Assembly (NCBI GenBank): GCA_045612485.1
Contig: JAZKZE010000172.1
Location: 1-23,631 of the forward strand
Reading direction: 5' to 3'
DNA from: RGIG5327 sp045612485
Lineage (GTDB): Bacteria; Verrucomicrobiota; Lentisphaeria; Victivallales; UBA1829
DNA length: 23,631 nt
The notes under the pieces were generated by a model. That model saw only the letters and a list, made by a program, of their open reading frames with translations, made no database searches and had not been told where the DNA came from. This document shows, piece after piece, positions 7,967 to 15,417 of the stretch (position 1 is its first letter; each line of letters starts with the position of its first letter). The position numbers and the translations under genes are program-made.

Positions 7967-9307
7967 ATGTTGGAATTTGGTTTTTCTGCGGTAAATATCA
8001 ATCCCCCCATGAAAATGGGACTTGCCGGATATTTCAATACCCGGATCTGGACACATGTTCTGGATGATCTTTTTGTCCGGGCGGCTGTTTTCCGGGAGGG
8101 GGAAAAGATGAGAGCATTCCTCATTCAGTATGACCTTATTGTATGTCCCCCGGAATTATATAATATGGTAAAGAACCTTCTTGCGGAAAATGGGTTCGGC
8201 GATGCGGTTCTTCTGATCACTGCAACCCATTGTCATACGGCACCGGAAGTCCGCCGGGGGAGGGGGGGATTCTGTGAAGAATATCTTGCCTTTGCCGCGG
8301 AAAAAACTTTGCAGGCAGTCCGGGCGGCAGTGGAAAACATTGCCTTTTGTAAAGAGATCCGCAAAGGAGTTGTTTCTGACGCAAGAAATTGTTTCAACCG
8401 CAGATTCTGGATGAAAGACGGTTGTGTCCAGTCCAATCCGGGTAAACTCAATAAAGATATCCTCCGGCCGGAAGGGGAGATCGATCCGGAGATCCCGCTT
8501 ATGCTTTTTGAAGATGAAAAGGGTAAAAAACTTTTTCTTGCAAGTATCTGCAATCACGCTGATACTACCGGAGGAGCCGCCGTTTCCGGGGACTGGCCCT
8601 CATGGACAAGAAGGGAAGTGGAAAACGTTCTGGGGGCGGGAAATATGTTTTTCCCCCTTATCGGATGTTCAGGGGACATCAATCACTTTGATGTGACCAT
8701 TCCCGGAGAACAGACGGAACCTGCCGAAGCGGAACGTATTGGAAAGGAATACGGAGAAAGCATTATAAAAGGATTGGGGAAGCTTATTCCCTGTAAAGAA
8801 GAAACTGTTTTTTCCTGTAAAAGCATGGATTTTACGGTTCCCTCCAGAGAGATCTTTCCGGAAGAACTTGCGGAAGCTGAAGAGATCATGGAAAAATATA
8901 AAGATGTATCCTTTTCGCCTGAAAGTATTAAAAATCTTACAGCAGAGGACTTTGCAAAGAAGAATCCTGTTGTTCTCAAATATTTTGCAGAAACACTTTT
9001 TGAGAGAATGAAAGAAAAGAAAGAATATACTTTCAGTGTTACCAAACTGGATTTCGGGGAAAATATGATTATCGGTGTCCCCTGTGAGCCTTTTGTTGCA
9101 ACAGGACTGCTTCTGCGTAAACAGATCTGTTTCGGAAAAAATACTCTTGCAGCAATTCTCAACAATGGCAGCGGAACAGGATATTTCCCGAATTTGTGGA
9201 ATTACGGCAGGGGAGGGTATGAAACAACCCCCCGTTCCAATCAGTTTTCTGTTCATTCTGCGGAAAAACTGTTGCAGACTGCGGAAAAACTTATCCATGG
9301 CGATTGA
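7967..9307 (+). CDS. neutral/alkaline ceramidase-like (N-terminal domain) protein without signal peptide
   Basis: The 446 residues resemble the catalytic N-terminal domain of neutral/alkaline non-lysosomal ceramidases, zinc amidases that cleave the N-acyl bond of ceramide. Seen in order: GFSAVNINPP at 5-14, where the family has its N-terminal G-x-G-x-x-D-I-T-P stretch; TATHCHTAP (85-93), the counterpart of the family zinc-binding S/T-x-T-H-x-H-S-G-P motif; NHADTTGG (196-203) with SGDW (207-210), the usual nucleophile-side region; and GCSGDINHFDV (233-243). The C-terminal immunoglobulin-like domain of true ceramidases is missing. Secreted ceramidases carry a signal peptide, while this protein starts directly in the domain, so it is probably cytoplasmic and may act on another amide. 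ATG 7967 has AAGGGGG and AAAGGA upstream, and the gene follows the isomerase by 16 bases. Ceramidase activity is unproven. Confidence 0.75.
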   Translation: MLEFGFSAVNINPPMKMGLAGYFNTRIWTHVLDDLFVRAAVFREGEKMRAFLIQYDLIVCPPELYNMVKNLLAENGFGDAVLLITATHCHTAPEVRRGRGGFCEEYLAFAAEKTLQAVRAAVENIAFCKEIRKGVVSDARNCFNRRFWMKDGCVQSNPGKLNKDILRPEGEIDPEIPLMLFEDEKGKKLFLASICNHADTTGGAAVSGDWPSWTRREVENVLGAGNMFFPLIGCSGDINHFDVTIPGEQTEPAEAERIGKEYGESIIKGLGKLIPCKEETVFSCKSMDFTVPSREIFPEELAEAEEIMEKYKDVSFSPESIKNLTAEDFAKKNPVVLKYFAETLFERMKEKKEYTFSVTKLDFGENMIIGVPCEPFVATGLLLRKQICFGKNTLAAILNNGSGTGYFPNLWNYGRGGYETTPRSNQFSVHSAEKLLQTAEKLIHGD

Positions 9308-9327
9308 GTTTTGAAAGGCGGAATTTT

Positions 9328-10110
9328 ATGTTTGACGGAAAGAAAGTTGCTATTGTGATGCCCGCATACAATGCGGCGGAAACTCTTGTAAAGACTTATG
9401 AAGAGTGTATCAGTCAGCCTTTTGTGGATATGGTCATTATTGTGGATGATGCCTCAAAAGACAAAACGGAAAATGTCGCAGAAAAACTTGCACAGAATGA
9501 TAATACATTTTACTTGCGTCATCCGGAAAACCGCGGGTATGGCGGCAATCAGAAAAACTGTTACCGTATCGCCCTTGAACACGGGGCGGATATTGTGATC
9601 ATGGTACACCCGGATTATCAATATACCCCTCTTCTTATTCCGGCAATGGCAAGTATGATCGGCAATGGATTATATCATTGTGTGCTGGGATCCCGTATTC
9701 TTGGCGGCTTTGCCCTGAAAGGCGGTATGCCTCTCTATAAATATATCTGCAACCGTTTTCTCACCTTTTTTGAAAATCTTTTTACCGGGGCAAAATTATC
9801 GGAATATCATACAGGTTACCGGGCATTTTCCGCTGAATTGCTGAAAAAACTGGATTTTACCTATAATTCCGATGACTTCGTTTTTGATAATGAAATGCTT
9901 GTTCAGATCCTGTGGACGGGAGTTCGTATTGCGGAAGTGACCTGTCCCACAAAATATTTTGAAGAGGCTTCCAGTATCAATTTCATCCGCAGCTGCAAAT
10001 ATGGTATGGGATGTGTGTTTCTTTCCCTTCTTTACCGTCTGTGCCGCATGGGGATCTGGAAAGATAAGAGATTATCTGCGGAAAGCAAAGATATTTTTAT
10101 AAAAGGATAA
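9328..10110 (+). CDS. family 2 glycosyltransferase, dolichol-phosphate-mannose-synthase-like
   Basis: This 260-residue cytoplasmic-side GT-A fold enzyme has VAIVMPAYNAAETL at the N-terminus and VDDASKDKT near 40-47, which bind the nucleotide sugar. NRGYGGNQKN follows near 69, and HPDYQYTP near 94 holds the metal-binding Asp. HTGYRAFS near 163 is the usual acceptor-side motif. This pattern is that of enzymes that move a sugar from a nucleotide donor to polyprenyl phosphate. There is no C-terminal membrane anchor. A longer frame from a TTG at 9304 overlaps the previous stop, but ATG 9328 is preceded by AAGGCGGA and starts exactly before the conserved strand, so I chose it. The next gene, a GT-C-type membrane enzyme, begins 7 bases after the stop, which supports a shared polyprenyl-phosphate-sugar pathway. 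Confidence 0.9.
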   Translation: MFDGKKVAIVMPAYNAAETLVKTYEECISQPFVDMVIIVDDASKDKTENVAEKLAQNDNTFYLRHPENRGYGGNQKNCYRIALEHGADIVIMVHPDYQYTPLLIPAMASMIGNGLYHCVLGSRILGGFALKGGMPLYKYICNRFLTFFENLFTGAKLSEYHTGYRAFSAELLKKLDFTYNSDDFVFDNEMLVQILWTGVRIAEVTCPTKYFEEASSINFIRSCKYGMGCVFLSLLYRLCRMGIWKDKRLSAESKDIFIKG

Positions 10111-10117
10111 AATAAAT

Positions 10118-13100
10118 ATGTGGTGGAAAAAGACCTCTTTTCTCATTTTTCTTACGGTATTTCTTGCCTGTGCCTGGTTCTTTTCCTCTGGGGGCTGGAA
10201 TCAGATCTCCAGAATAGATGCGATCATGTCCTTTGTGGAATTTCCTGTGGAAAAAAGGGCTAATCCTGATTTTCTTACTTTCCGTATCAATCATTTTGTG
10301 CCTTCGCCGGAAAAGGGGTATAATACCGGGGATTGGTCTTTTTACAAGGGAAATTATTACTCCAATAAAGCTCCCGGACCACTGTTTCTGGGGATCCTTG
10401 CTTATGCTCCATTGCATTGTCTGGAGTATCTTATATTCGGATTTCTGGATGACATTCTTACGGATGTCATTAATATGTATATTGTCAATCTTGTGCAGAG
10501 TGTATTGCCGGCAGCTCTGGCGGCGTGGATACTGTTTCATATACTGCAAATGCTGGGAACCGGAAAATATGCTTCTGCTTTCTGGTCGCTTGCCTATGGT
10601 TTGGGGACTCCCGTATTCTGTTACAGCAGTATGATGTGGGGGCATGTGCTTGCTGCGTGCTGTTTTATGTTTGCCATTTACTTTTATTTGAAGAATAAAA
10701 ATAAAAGTACAGTGTGGTGCGGACTTTTCTGCGGTTTTGCGGTATTGTCGGATTATTTGTGTGCTGCGCTTGTTCCGGCATTTGCCGCAATGCTTTTTTT
10801 ACGGGAATACCTGAAAACGGAGGGGAGGGTAAAAGAGAAGATCATGGAAGGAATAAAGTCTCTTGTACACTTTGCACTGGGCGGGCTTCCCATGTTTCTT
10901 CTTTATGCCCTGTATCATAAGATCTGTTTCGGTTCGTTTTTTACTCCGGCGACGGTTTTCAATAATCCCATGTTCCATGATAAAGATACTCTGGGCGGTA
11001 CATTCGGCTCGTTCCGGCCTTTTATCATTCTGAAGTTATTGATCAGTCAGCACCGTGGATTGCTTTTTTATTCCCCGGTTCTTCTTGCTTTTGTGCCGGG
11101 ATTCCTGAATATGATCCGTAAGGAGAGAGAGAAAAAGATTCTGGGATGGGGATTGCTTGCTGTTATTTTTATGACACTTTTTTCACTTTCCAGTTTCAAC
11201 GGCTGGCATGGCGGCCACTCATTTTCTGCCAGATACCTTATTCCGGTCATTCCGGCTTTTGCAGTACTTTGCGGCGCATTTCCTTTGAATACGCTTTTGA
11301 GAAAGATCTTTGCGGCAGGAACGCTTCTTCTCTCCTTTTTCTATATGCTTACTGCCAATTATCTCAACCCTCTGGTAAATGATTTTATACAGGAACCCTT
11401 TCTGGGCTATCTTATGGATCTTTTCCGCAAAACCGGCAGGATGCCGCCTCCGCCGCATCTGATGCGGATGTACGGGATGATCGAAAATATGAAAGAGGAG
11501 GCTGCAGCCTATTCTTCATTCTCGCTGGGGGAACTTTTCGGATTTTCCGGGTATGGAAGTTTGATATTGCTTACCATCCTTCTTGCCGTCCTTATCAGCT
11601 GTATCTACCGGGAGGAAATAAAGAAAATGCCCTGTCTTGCAGAAAAAATAAAGAAAATCAATTCTTATGATATAAGAATTTCCTGTTCATGGGTATTATT
11701 TTTTATTGTTCTTTTACTGCTTTTTGCCGTTCCGGGAATGACTCCATGGATCAATGATGAACCTTCATTATTGGCAATGGCGTTGAAAAATAATGACCAA
11801 TTGAGTTGTGCTGTACGGGGATTGACCGGTTCTATGGAATTTTTTTATGGACCTTTTGCTGTATGGTTTTATCAGATCCTTCTGCTTTTTACTTTTTCAC
11901 CATATCTGCTTGTCGTATTGAAAGTTCTGATTACCGCAAGTGTATCGGTATGGGCGTTGAGAAATATCTGCAAGGTATTGAAACTGGATTGGAAATGGTG
12001 TTTTATCTTTCTTTTTGCTTCACCTTTTGCCTGGCATTATGCGAGAGTATTATGGGATAATGTCCTGTTGTTTCCATTGTCTTTGTGTCTGCTTGCTTTT
12101 GTATGCAGATTTATTCAGGAGGAAAAAAGTACTTTCCAAAACGCCTGCGGGGCAGGGGTATGCGGTTGGTTTATGCTTTTGCTTCATCCCATGAGTCTTC
12201 CTGTGGTTGCTCTCTTTCCCTTTGTTCTTTTTATGGATATTCTTGCAAGAAAGAAAGAGGAGCGAAAAAAGATCCGGGGATATGGAATCGTATTTTTTGC
12301 AGGATTGGTGGCGGCAGTCCCGGCATTGTGTTTTTATCTGCCCCAGGTATTGAAATTGCAGAAAAAGGCAATGCCTGTTTCCGGAATTTCCGGGAATGAG
12401 AAAGTTTTGTCCTGTGAAAAGTTCTTTGCCTATATGGAAAATCTTTCCGGTTACGGGTATGATAAATGGTTTATTCCGGAATTGACAGATGATTTTTCCG
12501 GAAAATTTTATTTCTTTGCCGGACTTCTTCTTATGGTGATTTTAACAATTCTTCTGCTTGCAGGGATCATCATTATTTTGAAAAAAGTTCTGAAAAAAGA
12601 AATCACGGCAGAAGTGATGCTGGGAAGTTTTTGCATTTGTATATTGATCGGTAAAATCATAATGGAAATTCTTTTGCAGTTAAAGATTTTTCCTCATTAT
12701 CAGATGCCGATTGTTCCTGTTGCGGGAGTTCTTGTTCTGCTGGGAGCGAAGTATATCCTGAAAAATGGTTCCGGATTTGCGGCAATAAAAGCAAGTTCCT
12801 GTGTTATGGTGATTTTTACAATTTCTATTTTTCTTACCATTTATTTCCATGACGGGACAAAATCTTTTGTTTACGGTCCGGCTCTGGGCAATCAATATGA
12901 AAATATCCGGATCGTGAACCGGATGAAATCGCTTGGTGTGTTGAATAATTTCCGGCACAGTGTGGGAAATTACCGTGCATTTCCCCAGGCTTTGGAATGT
13001 TTGTTTTTACTCCATGATCACTCTTACAAACCGGAAGAAAAGTTCCTGCCTCCTTCCGGAGTGAAATATGATGTGATCTTGCGTTATATTTCCCCTGCTC

Positions 13101-13180
13101 CAGTATCGGGATTGCTTGGGGTGGATGTCCGGCAGGTTTCCGGCCCGGAATATGATTTTTTTGCAAACAGGAAGGAATAA
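10118..13180 (+). CDS. giant GT-C-type membrane glycosyltransferase, apparent tandem fusion of two GT-C modules
   Basis: The protein has 1020 residues and many hydrophobic segments in two blocks. In the first block (about 1-510), an initial membrane segment is followed by an outer loop with Asp34 and later NTGDWSFYKGNYYSNKAPG (69-87), a loop typical of PMT/ArnT-like transferases. The second block (about 515-1020) starts anew with basic and polar residues, a hydrophobic segment and then TPWINDEPSLL, where Asp547-Glu548 fit the acidic motif of the first outer loop of GT-C enzymes. A multispanning region and a C-terminal soluble tail follow. Such enzymes use polyprenyl-phosphate sugars on the outer face of the inner membrane. 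Single GT-C proteins are usually about 400-700 residues, so a two-module fusion is the best reading; one inactive half is possible. AAAGGA at about 10102 precedes the ATG. The DPM-like GT2 is just upstream and the nitroreductase gene starts 2 bases after the stop. Acceptor unknown. Confidence 0.8.
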   Translation: MWWKKTSFLIFLTVFLACAWFFSSGGWNQISRIDAIMSFVEFPVEKRANPDFLTFRINHFVPSPEKGYNTGDWSFYKGNYYSNKAPGPLFLGILAYAPLHCLEYLIFGFLDDILTDVINMYIVNLVQSVLPAALAAWILFHILQMLGTGKYASAFWSLAYGLGTPVFCYSSMMWGHVLAACCFMFAIYFYLKNKNKSTVWCGLFCGFAVLSDYLCAALVPAFAAMLFLREYLKTEGRVKEKIMEGIKSLVHFALGGLPMFLLYALYHKICFGSFFTPATVFNNPMFHDKDTLGGTFGSFRPFIILKLLISQHRGLLFYSPVLLAFVPGFLNMIRKEREKKILGWGLLAVIFMTLFSLSSFNGWHGGHSFSARYLIPVIPAFAVLCGAFPLNTLLRKIFAAGTLLLSFFYMLTANYLNPLVNDFIQEPFLGYLMDLFRKTGRMPPPPHLMRMYGMIENMKEEAAAYSSFSLGELFGFSGYGSLILLTILLAVLISCIYREEIKKMPCLAEKIKKINSYDIRISCSWVLFFIVLLLLFAVPGMTPWINDEPSLLAMALKNNDQLSCAVRGLTGSMEFFYGPFAVWFYQILLLFTFSPYLLVVLKVLITASVSVWALRNICKVLKLDWKWCFIFLFASPFAWHYARVLWDNVLLFPLSLCLLAFVCRFIQEEKSTFQNACGAGVCGWFMLLLHPMSLPVVALFPFVLFMDILARKKEERKKIRGYGIVFFAGLVAAVPALCFYLPQVLKLQKKAMPVSGISGNEKVLSCEKFFAYMENLSGYGYDKWFIPELTDDFSGKFYFFAGLLLMVILTILLLAGIIIILKKVLKKEITAEVMLGSFCICILIGKIIMEILLQLKIFPHYQMPIVPVAGVLVLLGAKYILKNGSGFAAIKASSCVMVIFTISIFLTIYFHDGTKSFVYGPALGNQYENIRIVNRMKSLGVLNNFRHSVGNYRAFPQALECLFLLHDHSYKPEEKFLPPSGVKYDVILRYISPAPVSGLLGVDVRQVSGPEYDFFANRKE

Positions 13181-13182
13181 AA

Positions 13183-13713
13183 ATGGATAAGAGAGATGAA
13201 ATGCTTGCATTGATGGAAACAAGAAGAAGCTGCCGGAATTTCAAAAGGGAAATGATCCCTTCTGAAAGCCTGGAAAAGATCCTGCGTGCCGGAACCTTTG
13301 CTGCCACAGGAAGAAACCGCCAGTCCCCTGTTATCATAGCTGTGACAAATCAGGAATTACGCGATGAAATATCCCTTTGGAACAGAAAGATCATGGGAAC
13401 GGATACGGATCCCTTTTATAATGCCCCGGTCATTCTTGTCGTTCTTGCAGATAAAAATATTCCTACTTACCTCTATGACGGAAGTCTGGTCATGGGCAAT
13501 CTCATGCTTGCCGCCCATGCCTGTGGAGTGGCAAGCTGCTGGATCCACCGGGCAAAGGAGGAATTTGAAAGTGAAGAAGGAAAAGCTCTTCTGAAAAAAC
13601 TGGGGATCGAAGGGGAATATGAGGGGATCGGGCATTGTGCTTTAGGATACAGTGCTGTGGAACTTCCGGAAGGCAGTGACAGGAAAAAAGATTATATTTA
13701 TTATGTGGATTGA
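13183..13713 (+). CDS. nitroreductase family protein (FMN-dependent oxidoreductase)
   Basis: This 176-residue protein of the nitroreductase superfamily (cytoplasmic, FMN-bound, NAD(P)H-using) acts on nitro-aromatics, quinones or flavins in characterised members. RRSCRNF (14-20) is the N-terminal phosphate-binding motif of FMN. A stretch near 106-127 (the hydrophobic MLAAHACGVASCW region) and GIGHCALGYS near 147 are the second and third conserved parts. The length is normal for the short group. AAGGA at 13172-13176 precedes the ATG. The gene starts 2 bases after the previous stop and is clearly part of the same operon. The natural substrate is unknown. Confidence 0.9.
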   Translation: MDKRDEMLALMETRRSCRNFKREMIPSESLEKILRAGTFAATGRNRQSPVIIAVTNQELRDEISLWNRKIMGTDTDPFYNAPVILVVLADKNIPTYLYDGSLVMGNLMLAAHACGVASCWIHRAKEEFESEEGKALLKKLGIEGEYEGIGHCALGYSAVELPEGSDRKKDYIYYVD

Positions 13714-13765
13714 GCGATTGTGCCGGTGATACATACAGGTAACAGCAATATAAAAGGATAGAAGA

Positions 13766-15037
13766 ATGTTTTTCTCCCGGAAATTTTTGTCATATTTTAC
13801 GGTGTTTTTCTTTGGTGCATTCAATGATAATATGTTCCGTAATGCATTGGTGGTGATGATCACCTACCAATCCGGATTTGCTCCGGAAAAAGCATCGGGA
13901 TTATCTTTCCTTGCCATGGCTCTTATGATGCTGCCTTTTTTCCCTTTTTCCGCCCTGGCAGGGGAGGCGGCAGATAAATTTTCACAGACAAAGATGTTCC
14001 GGCTCGTAAAGATAGCGGAAGTTTTTCTTATGGTGCTTACTCTTGCGGCATTTATTTGCAAATCACTGCCGCTTCTGATGGTTTTGCTCTTTTTAATGGG
14101 AACACAATCGGCATTTTTCAGTCCATTGAAATATTCCTATATGCCCCGCAATCTGGAAAAAGGAGAGCTTTTAAGAGGAAATGCCTATGTGAATGCCGGA
14201 ACTTACGCAGCCATCCTTATCGGTACTCTTGTGGGCAATACTCTCATTGAACTTCCCAACGGCAGACTTCTGACCGGGATCATGCTTACTGTTTTTGCAG
14301 TTCTGGGGTGTATCGGGGCATGGAAGGTTCCGGACAAAATGCCGTCTTCACCGGAAATAAAGCCGGACTGGAATATACTGCGCAATACATTTAATCTCTT
14401 GAAAAATATATTCCGGAATAAGAATATCCTCCGTTGTACCATTGGTTTATCCTCTTTCTGGATGACCGGGGCATTGTATGTTTCCCAGCTTGCCGGATTC
14501 TGTAAAGATGTGCTTTATACACAGTCCCGTCTTATTCCGTTTCTGTATGCGGTTTTTTCTGTGGGGGTGGCATTGGGGTCGCTTCTCTGCGGATGGGCGG
14601 GTAAAAAGAAAAATGCCATGTCGTTTGTATTTCCCGCATTGATCCTAATGGCACTTTTTACGGCGGATCTGTATCTTGTATCACATTCCTGGAAAGGAAC
14701 GCCTTCCCATTTATATACACTTTCCGAACTCTTCCGGATCCCGGCATTTTACAGAATTTGTGCGGATTTGCTGCTGCTTGCTCTCTGCGGAGGATTTTAT
14801 TCTGTTCCATTGAATACTTACTTGCAGAAAAATACTCCGGAAAAGGAAACAGCCCGTGTTATTGCCGGAAACAACGTATTGAATTCTGCGGCTATTGCTC
14901 TGGGAACGATCGTGGTTTCTTTGCTTATGAGTGTGAAAGTCGTAAGTATTTCCGGTGTGTTTTCAGTTGTTGCTGGAGTGAATGTCATAACGGCATTTTA
15001 TCTGCTTGGACTGATCCGGCAGGAAAAGAAAGTGTAA
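13766..15037 (+). CDS. MFS transporter related to lysophospholipid transporter LplT
   Basis: This 423-residue inner-membrane protein has about 12 hydrophobic segments. The N-terminal stretch FGAFNDNMFRNALVV, then GEAADKFSQTK after the second helix and GTQSAFFSPLKYSYMPR near 112-128, are characteristic of the LplT family and of the transporter half of LplT-acyltransferase fusions. LplT flips lysophospholipids across the inner membrane so that Aas can re-acylate them. No acyltransferase domain is attached and none is encoded nearby, so function by homology is tentative; the partner may lie elsewhere. AAAGGA at 13754-13759 precedes ATG 13766. The 52-base gap from the nitroreductase gene is the largest inside the operon and shows no obvious promoter. 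A strong terminator follows. Confidence 0.85.
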   Translation: MFFSRKFLSYFTVFFFGAFNDNMFRNALVVMITYQSGFAPEKASGLSFLAMALMMLPFFPFSALAGEAADKFSQTKMFRLVKIAEVFLMVLTLAAFICKSLPLLMVLLFLMGTQSAFFSPLKYSYMPRNLEKGELLRGNAYVNAGTYAAILIGTLVGNTLIELPNGRLLTGIMLTVFAVLGCIGAWKVPDKMPSSPEIKPDWNILRNTFNLLKNIFRNKNILRCTIGLSSFWMTGALYVSQLAGFCKDVLYTQSRLIPFLYAVFSVGVALGSLLCGWAGKKKNAMSFVFPALILMALFTADLYLVSHSWKGTPSHLYTLSELFRIPAFYRICADLLLLALCGGFYSVPLNTYLQKNTPEKETARVIAGNNVLNSAAIALGTIVVSLLMSVKVVSISGVFSVVAGVNVITAFYLLGLIRQEKKV

Positions 15038-15060
15038 TAAATTATTTTTTATTTTTTTAT

Positions 15061-15111
15061 ATTCCGGCAGAATGTTTCTTTTTTCAAAGAGATTTTTGCC
15101 GGAATTTTTTT
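15061..15111 (+). terminator. strong intrinsic terminator after the MFS gene
   Basis: ATTCCGGCA (15061-15069) pairs perfectly with TGCCGGAAT (15097-15105). Three further inner pairs are possible and TTTTTTATTTTTT follows. The 23 bases between the stop codon and the stem are almost pure A/T. This ends the long operon that begins at 4761. Confidence 0.88.
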
Positions 15112-15138
15112 ATTTTTTACGAAATATTGTTTTAGGGA

Positions 15139-15166
15139 TTGATATTTGCTTATGGTGTGATATAGT
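15139..15166 (+). promoter_or_regulatory. promoter with extended -10 for the giant surface-protein gene
   Basis: TTGATA (15139-15144) is a 5/6 match to the -35 consensus. After a 16-base spacer comes TATAGT (15161-15166), preceded by TG one base upstream (15158-15159), which is an extended -10. It lies between a strong terminator and a gene with its own leader, so an independent promoter is required here. A start near 15173 would give a leader of about 245 bases. Confidence 0.6.
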
Positions 15167-15210
15167 ATTATCGGTGAAGTAGTATATATATTTATATAAA
15201 AGGAGATTTT

Positions 15211-15333
15211 TTGATAGGGAAACAGAGTAGAGAAATCTGTTTTCTCAAGCTGAAAACGTATGAAGAAAACCGGGTGAAGGATGGAAAAATATTGAAAGAA
15301 AAAGAGAAGCTGAAAGAAAATTTTTTCACTTGA
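15211..15333 (+). CDS. possible 40-residue leader ORF upstream of the giant gene
   Basis: AAAGGAG (15199-15205) is the best ribosome site in this leader. It stands 5 bases before a TTG that opens 40 codons ending in TGA at 15331. The product would begin MIGKQSREICFLKLKTYEEN, followed by a Lys/Glu-rich helical tail (KEKEKLKE). It is hydrophilic and is not a signal peptide. It is in the same frame as the giant gene but separated from it by TGA (15331), TGA (15343) and TAA (15349). A small hairpin (GAGAAA/TTTCTC, 15230-15246) lies inside. It may be a regulatory leader peptide, an independent small protein or a chance ORF. The remaining bases 15334-15417 are A-rich, with nothing recognisable except the ribosome site of the next gene. 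Confidence 0.35.
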   Translation: MIGKQSREICFLKLKTYEENRVKDGKILKEKEKLKENFFT

Positions 15334-15417
15334 TCCGGTAAATGACGGTAAAAAATAAAAAAAAATTCAAATACCAACAAACCAGAAGCCAAAAACTCAA
15401 AAGAAAAGAGGAAAATT

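Noticed and set aside
9304..9327. TTG at 9304 as start of the GT2 gene
   Set aside because: It overlaps the previous stop and adds eight unconserved residues. ATG 9328 has a ribosome site and directly precedes the conserved first strand.
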